A stretch of DNA of 6,998 nucleotides. It comes from an uncultured Clostridia bacterium. Its GTDB lineage: Bacteria > Bacillota > Clostridia > TANB77 > CAG-508. A model generated the notes under the pieces. The model was not told the DNA's origin. It made no database searches and saw only the letters and a program-made list of their open reading frames with translations. The DNA is taken from contig CANQXC010000045.1 of NCBI GenBank assembly GCA_947627785.1, positions 1 to 6,998 of the forward strand. The letters run 5' to 3'. Each line of letters begins with the position of its first letter. Position 1 is the stretch's first letter. Position numbers and translations under genes: made by a program. This document shows positions 1 to 4,898 of this stretch, piece by piece.

Positions 1-1541
1 CTTTCTCTTGATAAACCACCAGGTCCTAATGCTGATATTCTTCTTTTATGTGTTAATTCTGATAATGGGTTTGTTTGGTCCATAAATTGTGATAATTGTG
101 AGCTTCCGAAGAATTCTCTAATTGATGATGTTATTGGCTTTGTGTTTATTAATGTTTGTGGTGTTACAACATCTAAGTCTTGTATTGTCATTCTTTCTCT
201 TACAACTCTTTCTAGTCTTGTTAAACCTATTCTAAATTGATTTTGTAATAATTCGCCAACACATCTAATACGTCTATTTCCTAAATGGTCTATATCATCT
301 ACATTTCCTAATCCATATTGTAAGTTTAATAAATAACTTATTGAAGCTATCATATCTTCTGTTACAATATTTTTTGGAACTAATTCTTCTTTTCTTTCAT
401 TTATGACTTTTACTAAGTCTTTTTCTTCTGTTGTGTCTAATATATTTTTAAGAACAGCATAATTAACTTTTTCTTTTATATTAATTTCATCACTATTTAC
501 ATATGCTTTTAAGTTAACTGTACCATTTCCTATTATTCTTACTTTTTTATCATTAACTTTTACATCAACAATATTTATACCTGAGTTTTGTATTTCTTCT
601 GCTACTTCTTTTGAAATTACATTATCCTTTTCTACAAAAACTTCTCCAGTTTCTGAATTTAGGATATCATCAAATGCTACTTTATTTGCTATTCTTGATG
701 CTAAGTCTAATTTTTTATTATATTTATATCTTCCTACTTTTGCTAAATCATATCTTCTTGGGTCAAAGAATAAGTTGTTAAATAATGTTCTTGCAGCATC
801 AACTGTTGGAAGTTCTCCTGGTCTTAATTTTTTGTATATTTCTATAAGTGCATCTTCGTTTGTTTTTGTTGTATCTTTTGCAATAGTTGCAATTATTTTA
901 TCTTCATCGCCAAATAAGCTTGTTATTTGCTCGTCTGTAACTAGTCCTATTGCTCTTAATAAAGTGGTTACAGGCAACTTTCTTGTTCTATCTATCCTTA
1001 CATAGAAAACATCATTTCCATCTGTTTCATATTCTAGCCATGCTCCTCTAATTGGCATAACTGTAGCCTTGTACAATTTTTTTCCTGTTTTATCATAGTC
1101 TGATTCATAATAGCATCCTGGTGATCTAACTAACTGGCTTACTACAACTCTTTCTGCACCATTTATTACGAATGTTCCACTATCTGTCATTAATGGGAAA
1201 TCGCCTAAATAAATTTCCTGCTCTTTAATTTCTCCTGTTTCACGATTTATTAACCTTACTTTTACATGTAATCTTGTTGAATATGTAGTGTCTCTTTCTT
1301 TTGCTTCTTCTAATGAATATTTAGTTTCGTCTTCCATATAGTAATCAAAGAATTCTAAAACTAGATTTCCTGTGTAATCCTCTATAGGTGAAATGTCTCT
1401 TAAAACTTCTCCTAATCCTTCTTTTACAAACCAATCATAAGAGTCTTTTTGAACTTGAATAAGATTTGGTATATCAATAAAGTCTCCTATTTTTGCAAAT
1501 GTTTTTCTTGTTGTTTTTTCGTAGTTAATGTCTGTTAACAA
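1..1541 (-). CDS. rpoB: DNA-directed RNA polymerase subunit beta, N-terminal part (3' end outside window)
   Basis: Encodes the first ~513 residues of the RNA polymerase beta subunit, which with beta' forms the catalytic core of the enzyme. The frame is open without interruption to the left edge, so the gene is cut by the window, not broken. Recognisable family blocks in order are PNLIQVQKDSYDWF near residue 20, DISPIEDYTGNLVLEF, GDFPLMTDSGTFVINGAERV, SQLVRSPG, YVRIDRTRKLPVTTLLRA, FFDPRRYDLAKVGRYK, DDIDHLGNRRIRCVGELLQN and, at the left edge, FFGSSQLSQFMDQTNPLSEL followed by THKRRISALGPGGLSRE. The last block is the rifampicin-pocket region, with the usual Asp, His and Ser at the common resistance positions. 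There is no in-frame ATG or GTG near the 5' end. The start is taken as TTG at 1539-1541, 9 nt after AAAGAAAGGG; an in-frame TTG at 1548-1550 abuts that Shine-Dalgarno. The gene follows trmB on the same strand, not rplL. Identity is certain; the start codon is less so. Confidence 0.97.
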   Translation of the reverse strand, partial: MLTDINYEKTTRKTFAKIGDFIDIPNLIQVQKDSYDWFVKEGLGEVLRDISPIEDYTGNLVLEFFDYYMEDETKYSLEEAKERDTTYSTRLHVKVRLINRETGEIKEQEIYLGDFPLMTDSGTFVINGAERVVVSQLVRSPGCYYESDYDKTGKKLYKATVMPIRGAWLEYETDGNDVFYVRIDRTRKLPVTTLLRAIGLVTDEQITSLFGDEDKIIATIAKDTTKTNEDALIEIYKKLRPGELPTVDAARTLFNNLFFDPRRYDLAKVGRYKYNKKLDLASRIANKVAFDDILNSETGEVFVEKDNVISKEVAEEIQNSGINIVDVKVNDKKVRIIGNGTVNLKAYVNSDEINIKEKVNYAVLKNILDTTEEKDLVKVINERKEELVPKNIVTEDMIASISYLLNLQYGLGNVDDIDHLGNRRIRCVGELLQNQFRIGLTRLERVVRERMTIQDLDVVTPQTLINTKPITSSIREFFGSSQLSQFMDQTNPLSELTHKRRISALGPGGLSRE

Positions 1542-1550
1542 ATCAATCAA

Positions 1551-1560
1551 CCCTTTCTTT
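1551..1560 (-). promoter_or_regulatory. rpoB Shine-Dalgarno that decides the UUG start
   Basis: On the minus strand AAAGAAAGGG is followed by TTGATTGAT and then TTG. The second TTG (1539-1541) lies 9 nt downstream, a normal distance. The first (1548-1550) touches the Shine-Dalgarno and is too close. The frame stays open upstream to a stop at 1602-1604 and contains no ATG, so a UUG start is forced. Confidence 0.7.
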
Positions 1561-1568
1561 TTAATAAA

Positions 1569-1687
1569 TAGAGCAGTAGGTTTTAATTTGAATTTTTTTC
1601 TCTAATTTCTAAATTATAACCTATATATATTAAAGAAAGTCCCTCTTAATTTTAAGTGTATTATCAATTTAAAAATTTACTGCTCTA
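1569..1687 (-). repeat. long-range inverted repeat in rpoB leader
   Basis: TACTGCTCTA (1678-1687) and TAGAGCAGTA (1569-1578) are perfect 10-bp inverted repeats about 100 nt apart. In the minus-strand RNA the helix can extend inward past a 2x2 A/C internal loop through UUUU:AAAA and, after a bulge, AAUU:AAUU. This would close a domain of about 90 nt. The GC content of the core (4 of 10) is high for this AT-rich spacer. The 3' arm ends 8 nt upstream of the Shine-Dalgarno, so it does not cover it directly. Confidence 0.5.
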
Positions 1688-1693
1688 CATAAT

Positions 1694-1719
1694 TTTTAAG
1701 TTGATACCTTAACTTAAAA
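1694..1719 (-). repeat. 9-bp hairpin in rpoB leader
   Basis: TTTTAAGTT (1694-1702) and AACTTAAAA (1711-1719) form a perfect 9-bp stem with an 8-nt loop, AAGGUAUC in the minus-strand RNA. There is no U-run after it, so it is not a terminator. It sits just upstream of the long-range helix and is probably part of the same leader fold. Confidence 0.4.
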
Positions 1720-1780
1720 TTAATTCCTCTTTCTTAAACATTTCATTTGCTAAAAAATGGTAATTCTAAATAACGCAACA

Positions 1781-1836
1781 AAAAAGTGTAGTAATATTGC
1801 TATTTTTAGCCATTTTAAGACATTTCTACACTTTTT
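1781..1836 (-). terminator. attenuator-like hairpin in rpoB leader (or displaced trmB terminator)
   Basis: AAAAAGTGTAG (1781-1791) and CTACACTTTTT (1826-1836) are perfect 11-bp inverted repeats. In the minus-strand RNA the 3' arm reads CUACAC followed at once by UUUUUUG, as in an intrinsic terminator. The 34-nt loop is larger than usual but contains its own small hairpin, GCUA-AAAA-UAGC (1799-1810). It lies about 110-160 nt downstream of the rpoB promoter, so transcripts from that promoter and any readthrough from trmB must pass it before reaching rpoB. That position suggests attenuation, or partial termination of trmB transcripts. The plus strand also shows a short T-run, so it could act in both directions. 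Confidence 0.5.
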
Positions 1837-1911
1837 ATTTAATTTAAAAATTTATTAACTTTTAATAACTTTTTTCACTTTTACAAAATCACCATTTCTT
1901 AAAAAGAGTTT

Positions 1912-1941
1912 ACATATTTTTTATCTTCACGAAAAATATGT
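1912..1941 (-). repeat. 5'-terminal stem-loop of rpoB mRNA
   Basis: ACATATTTTT (1912-1921) and AAAAATATGT (1932-1941) form a perfect 10-bp stem with a 10-nt loop. The predicted transcription start is ~1943, so this stem-loop would be the first thing in the mRNA. Such 5'-end stems are known to protect some bacterial mRNAs from decay; that role here is inference. At the DNA level it could also be an operator overlapping the start site. Confidence 0.5.
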
Positions 1942-1949
1942 GCTTTATT

Positions 1950-1979
1950 ATAATACCATATTTTTCTGGTGCTTGTCAA
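1950..1979 (-). promoter_or_regulatory. rpoB promoter (sigma-A type, strong)
   Basis: On the minus strand a perfect TTGACA (1974-1979) is followed after 18 nt by TATTAT (1950-1955), with a TG one base upstream of the -10 making it an extended -10. A TATAAT overlaps at 1947-1952 but would give 21-nt spacing. A-tracts at about 1983-1999, upstream of the -35, look like an UP element. The promoter fits in the ~20 bp after the trmB stop and points at rpoB. Confidence 0.8.
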
Positions 1980-2001
1980 GGGTTTTTAAAGATTTTTTCA
2001 T

Positions 2002-2658
2002 TTATTTTAATTTAAAAATTCCTGCTTTTATTTTTATTCCTTGCTCTTTAAACTTTATTTCATGTTCTGTTTCTATGTTATTCCAAAAACTTGGCTCTTC
2101 ATTTAAGTTGTATGTTATTTTTACCATTTCAAAACCTGCTTCTTTAAAATATGCTAAACTTTCTCTGAAAAGCCCATCATCATCTGTTTTAAAATATATC
2201 TCACCATTTTGTTTTAAAAATTGCTTGTACTTTTCTAATTGACGAGTATGTGTTAATCTTCTTTTCTTGTGTCTTGGCTTTGGCCATGGATTACAAAAAT
2301 TTATATATATCCTCTCAATTTCGTCCTTCTTATCTAATATATTGTTTATCTCTTCTACATCATATCTTGTAAGAAATATATTTTTAATTTCTTTTCCATT
2401 AAATTCTTCTATTATATTTCTATTTGCTACTCCAAGCATTGCATCAATTAAGTCTATTGCAATATAGTTTACTTCGGGATTTTGCAAAGCTGCTTTTTTT
2501 ACAAAATATCCTTTTCCACATCCTAATTCTAAATGTATTGGGCTATTTGAATTCTCAAAATATTCTTTCCATTTTCCTTTACATTCTTCTGGATTTTTCA
2601 CATAAAATTTACTTTTTTCTAATTCTTCCTTCGCCCAAGGCTTATTTCTAATTCTCAT
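2002..2658 (-). CDS. trmB: tRNA (guanine-N7-)-methyltransferase TrmB
   Basis: A 218-residue S-adenosylmethionine-dependent enzyme that makes m7G at position 46 in the variable loop of tRNAs; cytosolic. The length is normal for the family. Diagnostic features are an N-terminal RIRNKPWA (2-9), the SAM-binding motif LELGCGKG (43-50), an acidic residue after strand 2 (AIDL, 67-70), the signature NFCNPWPKPRHKKRRLT (120-136), KTDDD (157-161) and TEHEIKF (197-203). Asp159, Thr197 and Glu200 fall where family active-site residues are expected. Many homologues read DPWPK where this one has NPWPK; I believe NPWPK is common in Clostridia, from memory. The start is ATG at 2656-2658 with AGAGGAG ending 4-5 nt upstream, and transcription probably starts from 2725-2753. 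No terminator lies between its stop and the rpoB promoter, so some readthrough into the rpoB leader is likely. Confidence 0.95.
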   Translation of the reverse strand: MRIRNKPWAKEELEKSKFYVKNPEECKGKWKEYFENSNSPIHLELGCGKGYFVKKAALQNPEVNYIAIDLIDAMLGVANRNIIEEFNGKEIKNIFLTRYDVEEINNILDKKDEIERIYINFCNPWPKPRHKKRRLTHTRQLEKYKQFLKQNGEIYFKTDDDGLFRESLAYFKEAGFEMVKITYNLNEEPSFWNNIETEHEIKFKEQGIKIKAGIFKLK

Positions 2659-2724
2659 TTTGCTCCTCTATTTTCATGTTCTTGTTACATAAATTTATTA
2701 TTCTTTATTTATTTCATGTAAAAT

Positions 2725-2753
2725 ATTATAATTTATATTCTTCTTTTTTGCAA
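2725..2753 (-). promoter_or_regulatory. trmB promoter
   Basis: On the minus strand TTGCAA (2748-2753) is separated by 17 nt from a perfect TATAAT (2725-2730). Transcription would start near 2718, giving a leader of about 60 nt before trmB. The leader can open with a short stem, ACAUGAA (from 2719) pairing with UUUAUGU. Confidence 0.7.
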
Positions 2754-2782
2754 TTGATTTTTGAATTATTTTATAGTATATT
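2754..2782 (+). promoter_or_regulatory. likely cdd promoter
   Basis: TTGATT (2754-2759), a 17-nt spacer, then TATATT (2777-2782). The -35 is directly adjacent to the -35 of the opposing trmB promoter. A perfect TATAAT at 2798-2803 is nearer the gene but has no -35 at a usable distance. The region is so AT-rich that chance matches are common, so confidence is moderate. The leader before cdd would be about 105 nt. Confidence 0.4.
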
Positions 2783-2893
2783 ATTTTTAGTTCATAGTAT
2801 AATTTGTATTATAAAAAAATAGAAATATAACATAATAGTAACATATTTAAAAGAAAATATATTTGTTCTACATTAGAAAGGATTGATAATTTT

Positions 2894-3289
2894 ATGAATT
2901 TGAATGATGCCATTAAAATTGCTAAAGATGTTCGCAAAAATGCTTATGTACCATATACAAATTACACAGTTGGAGCTGCTTTAGTTACTAAATCTGGTAA
3001 AATTTATTCTGGCTGTAATATTGAAAATGGTGGAATAATGTCTATATGTGCTGAAAGAGTTGCTTTTACAAAAGCTTTATCTGAAGGTGAAAGGGATTTT
3101 GATTATATTGTTATTTGTGGTGGTAAAAACATAGATTCAATAGATGATAATTGCACTCCATGTGGCTATTGCAGACAATTTATAAGTGAATTTGTTGATA
3201 AGGATTTTAAGATTTATCTACTTAATGATAATGATGAAACAAAAGCATTTACCATTACTGAACTATTGCCAAATTCTTTTAAGCTCTAG
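2894..3289 (+). CDS. cdd: cytidine deaminase (homotetrameric type)
   Basis: A 131-residue zinc enzyme that hydrolytically deaminates cytidine and deoxycytidine to uridine and deoxyuridine in pyrimidine salvage; cytosolic. The length matches the short tetrameric class, as in Bacillus subtilis. Visible features are PYTNYTVGAAL (20-30), SGCNIENGG (39-47), the catalytic CAER motif (52-55, Glu54 as proton shuttle) and PCGYCRQ (89-95). Cys52, Cys90 and Cys93 are the three zinc ligands, and the protein ends with the usual LLPNSF. Start ATG 2894; the Shine-Dalgarno AAAGGA (2877-2882) is 11 nt upstream, slightly long. cdd is divergent from trmB and co-directional with purA, 127-138 bp downstream. No separate terminator is evident directly after it; the hairpin at 3364-3403 may end its transcript. 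It is often grouped with era or deoC in other Firmicutes, but not here. Confidence 0.96.
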   Translation: MNLNDAIKIAKDVRKNAYVPYTNYTVGAALVTKSGKIYSGCNIENGGIMSICAERVAFTKALSEGERDFDYIVICGGKNIDSIDDNCTPCGYCRQFISEFVDKDFKIYLLNDNDETKAFTITELLPNSFKL

Positions 3290-3333
3290 GTTAGAAGAAT
3301 TTCCATTTAATCTTACTTTTTTACAATTTTTTC

Positions 3334-3362
3334 TTGACTTTTATTTAAAAATATTAGATAAT
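3334..3362 (+). promoter_or_regulatory. purA promoter
   Basis: TTGACT (3334-3339), a 17-nt spacer, then GATAAT (3357-3362): one mismatch from consensus in each box and ideal spacing. The start site would be about 3367-3370, which falls inside the left arm of the dyad at 3364-3403. purA can therefore be transcribed independently of cdd. Confidence 0.7.
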
Positions 3363-3363
3363 T

Positions 3364-3403
3364 AATATGTTCTTAATTACGAAAATTCGTTTAAGAACAT
3401 ATT
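3364..3403 (+). repeat. two-tier dyad at the purA transcription start; possible operator, 5' mRNA stem and cdd terminator
   Basis: AATATGTTCTTAA (3364-3376) and TTAAGAACATATT (3391-3403) are perfect 13-bp inverted repeats. Between them, after a 2-nt TT offset, ACGAAAATTCGT (3379-3390) is a second, inner palindrome. TTTTGTTTT follows (3402-3410), so a cdd transcript could terminate here. A purA transcript starting near 3367 would begin with a 10-bp stem. The inner CGAA and TTCG resemble halves of PurR boxes, but they lie far closer together than in B. subtilis. Operator function is inference. Confidence 0.6.
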
Positions 3404-3410
3404 TTGTTTT

Positions 3411-3420
3411 AGGATGTGAT
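3411..3420 (+). promoter_or_regulatory. purA Shine-Dalgarno that decides the start
   Basis: AGGATGTGAT matches the extended consensus AGGAGGTGAT at 9 of 10 bases. The in-frame GTG at 3416 and ATG at 3419 lie inside this element. ATG 3428 is 7 nt after its end and gives the standard PurA N-terminus (MSKAQVVLG), so 3428 is the likely start. Confidence 0.75.
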
Positions 3421-3427
3421 GATTTTT

Positions 3428-4696
3428 ATGTCAAAAGCACAAGTAGTTTTAGGTACATTTTATGGAGACGAAGGTAAAGGTAAAATCATTGATTACCTAT
3501 CAAAAGATGCAGATATTGCAGTTAGATGTACTGGCGGAAGTAATGCTGGTCATTCTATTGAAGTTGATGGTAAAAAATTTGCTTTTCATTTAATACCTTC
3601 TGGTATTTTTAACAAAGGAACTTTAGCTATTATAGGAAATGGAGTTGTTGTTGATCCAAAAGTACTAATTGATGAAATGAACGAATTAGAAGCTAACGGA
3701 ATTTCAACTGAGAATTTGTATATCAGTGAAAAGGCTCACATTGTTTTCCCTTATCACCGTGAAATGGATAAACTTTTAGAAGAAAATCGAGGTAATGGTA
3801 AAATAGGAACAACTGCTAGAGGAATTGGTCCTGCTTACTGCGATAAATTTGAAAGATGTGGTATAAGAGCAGAAGATTTAATTAGTGATAACTTTGAAGA
3901 ACTTTTGACAGTAAACTTAAATAATAAAAATATGATTTTTGAAATGTATGGTCATCCTACTGTTGACTTAAAACAAACATTAGAAGATTACAAAAAATAT
4001 GCAAAAATTTTAAAACCACATATTACAGATACAATTACATTATTACATAAAGCATTAGAAAGTGATAAAAAAATTCTATGTGAAGGTGCACAAGCATCAC
4101 TTTTAGATATTGATTTCGGTAGTTATCCTTTTGTTACATCTTCCAATCCTTCTATTGGTGGTTTTTGTACTGGCAGTGGTATAAGTGCAAAGGATATTGG
4201 TGAAGTTTATGGTGTTTTAAAAGCTTATTCTTCTCGTGTTGGTAGTGGTCCTTATGTTACTGAACAAAATAATGAAATAGGAGATAAAATAAGAGAATTA
4301 GGACATGAATATGGTGTAACTACAAAACGCCCTAGAAGATGTGGATGGCTTGATTTAGTTGCTTTAAAATATGTTGTTAGATTAAATGGTATTACAGGTC
4401 TTGCAATTAACCATGTTGATACTATTGGAAAATTAGATAAATTTAAATTATGTGTAGCTTATAATCATAATGGTGAAATTACAACAGATTTTTCTACAAA
4501 TGTTAATTTCTTAAATAATTGTACAGCTGTTTATGAAGATTTTGAAGGTAATTTTGGAGATATTAGTAAATGCAAAACAAGAGCAGAGCTACCAGCAAAT
4601 GCAAAAAAATATTTAGCTAGAATTGAAGAATTTATTGGTGTTCCAATTAAATTTATTGGAACTGGTGCTGGTAGAGAAGCTATGATTGTTGAATAA
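3428..4696 (+). CDS. purA: adenylosuccinate synthetase
   Basis: A 422-residue enzyme joining IMP and aspartate with GTP hydrolysis to form adenylosuccinate, the first committed step from IMP to AMP. It acts as a cytosolic homodimer, and the length is typical (about 425-430). Features are the GDEGKGK phosphate loop (13-19, Asp14 catalytic), NAGH (39-42, His42 catalytic), GNGVVVDP (70-77), TTARGIGPAY (128-137), Arg143, EGAQASLLDID (219-229), TSSNPSIGG (237-245), GPYVTE (274-279) and TTKRPRRCGW (298-307). Two GTP-site segments differ from the common form: NHVD (328-331) where TKLD is usual, and GTGAGRE (411-417) where S(T/V)GPDR is usual. In-frame alternative starts exist at 3416 (GTG) and 3419 (ATG), but they lie in the Shine-Dalgarno. 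It has its own promoter and a strong terminator, so it is probably monocistronic or weakly coupled to cdd. Confidence 0.96.
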   Translation: MSKAQVVLGTFYGDEGKGKIIDYLSKDADIAVRCTGGSNAGHSIEVDGKKFAFHLIPSGIFNKGTLAIIGNGVVVDPKVLIDEMNELEANGISTENLYISEKAHIVFPYHREMDKLLEENRGNGKIGTTARGIGPAYCDKFERCGIRAEDLISDNFEELLTVNLNNKNMIFEMYGHPTVDLKQTLEDYKKYAKILKPHITDTITLLHKALESDKKILCEGAQASLLDIDFGSYPFVTSSNPSIGGFCTGSGISAKDIGEVYGVLKAYSSRVGSGPYVTEQNNEIGDKIRELGHEYGVTTKRPRRCGWLDLVALKYVVRLNGITGLAINHVDTIGKLDKFKLCVAYNHNGEITTDFSTNVNFLNNCTAVYEDFEGNFGDISKCKTRAELPANAKKYLARIEEFIGVPIKFIGTGAGREAMIVE

Positions 4697-4731
4697 AAAT
4701 ATAATTAATCAATACTTAATTTATGAAAATA

Positions 4732-4774
4732 GCCAAACATCTTTTACATATATAAGATGTTTGGCACATTTTTT
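4732..4774 (+). terminator. purA intrinsic terminator, probably bidirectional
   Basis: GCCAAACATCTT (4732-4743) and AAGATGTTTGGC (4754-4765) form a perfect 12-bp stem with a 10-nt loop, followed by ACA and six T (4769-4774). Read on the minus strand the same stem is followed by TATTTTC, a weaker U-run, so it can also end the tex transcript. It sits between convergent genes. Confidence 0.88.
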
Positions 4775-4898
4775 ACTTTAATGCTTCTTTTATCTTCTTT
4801 CTTTTAAAAGACATATTTACTTTAAATTGTTTATACTTTGCTGGAGCTAAGTGTATTCTAACTATTCCTGACTTATATTTTTTATAAATTAATTTCAC
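4773..4898 (-). CDS. 41-residue lysine-rich small protein, unknown function
   Basis: I do not recognise this product. The GTG start (4896-4898) overlaps the tex stop as GTGA, typical of translational coupling, and the frame runs 41 codons to TAA at 4773-4775. The peptide begins MKLIYKKYKSGIVRIHL and ends FKRKKIKEALK. It has 12 Lys, 2 Arg and one acidic residue, so it is strongly basic, with no signal peptide or membrane segment. The ORF fills the whole gap between tex and the convergent terminator, ending 7 nt before that hairpin on the minus strand. At ~25% GC an open frame this long has only a few percent chance at random (rough estimate). There is no clear Shine-Dalgarno; reinitiation after tex would be needed. 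It could be an RNA-binding accessory peptide or a chance ORF. Confidence 0.45.
   Translation of the reverse strand: MKLIYKKYKSGIVRIHLAPAKYKQFKVNMSFKRKKIKEALK

Larger units (their letters stand above)
1542..1943 (-). promoter_or_regulatory. long (~400 nt) structured 5' leader of rpoB
   Basis: Between the predicted transcription start (~1943) and the rpoB start lie about 400 nt without a convincing gene. Read 5' to 3' on the minus strand, the leader holds a stem-loop at the extreme 5' end (1941-1912), an attenuator-like hairpin with a U-run (1836-1781), a 9-bp hairpin (1719-1694) and a long-range 10-bp helix (1687-1578 side to 1569) ending 8 nt before the Shine-Dalgarno. The only AUG reading frames inside are very short (15 codons or fewer) and lack ribosome binding sites. 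In well-studied bacteria the beta operon is regulated by L10(L12) and by RNA polymerase acting on leader RNA. Whether this leader does something similar is inference. I do not recognise it as a known riboswitch class. Confidence 0.55.

Noticed and set aside
775..1005. Plus-strand open frame opposite rpoB
   Set aside because: Shadow of the rpoB frame, which is conserved throughout this stretch.
1613..1618. TATAAT on the minus strand 72 nt before the rpoB start, possible second promoter
   Set aside because: No convincing -35 at 16-18 nt upstream (GACTTT or similar), and it lies in an AT-rich part of the predicted leader fold.
1724..1733. Shine-Dalgarno-like AAGAGGA on the minus strand in the rpoB leader
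   Set aside because: No ATG, GTG or TTG at a usable distance; the following frame stops at once.
1769..1816. 15-codon minus-strand ORF (ATGGCTAAAAAT...) across the leader hairpin, possible leader peptide
   Set aside because: No Shine-Dalgarno before the ATG, no codon run suggesting amino-acid attenuation, and rpoB is not a biosynthetic operon.
1940..2651. Plus-strand open frames opposite trmB and its 3' flank (1940-2242, 2267-2467, 2424-2651)
   Set aside because: Shadows of trmB; the minus-strand frame carries all the TrmB signature motifs.
3364..3410. Purine riboswitch or classical PurR boxes upstream of purA
   Set aside because: The conserved purine-riboswitch core is absent, and the CGAA/TTCG elements are only a few bases apart instead of the ~16-17 nt of PurR box pairs.
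3416..3427. GTG 3416 or ATG 3419 as the start of purA
   Set aside because: Both lie within the extended Shine-Dalgarno at 3411-3420; ATG 3428 has correct spacing and gives the family N-terminus.
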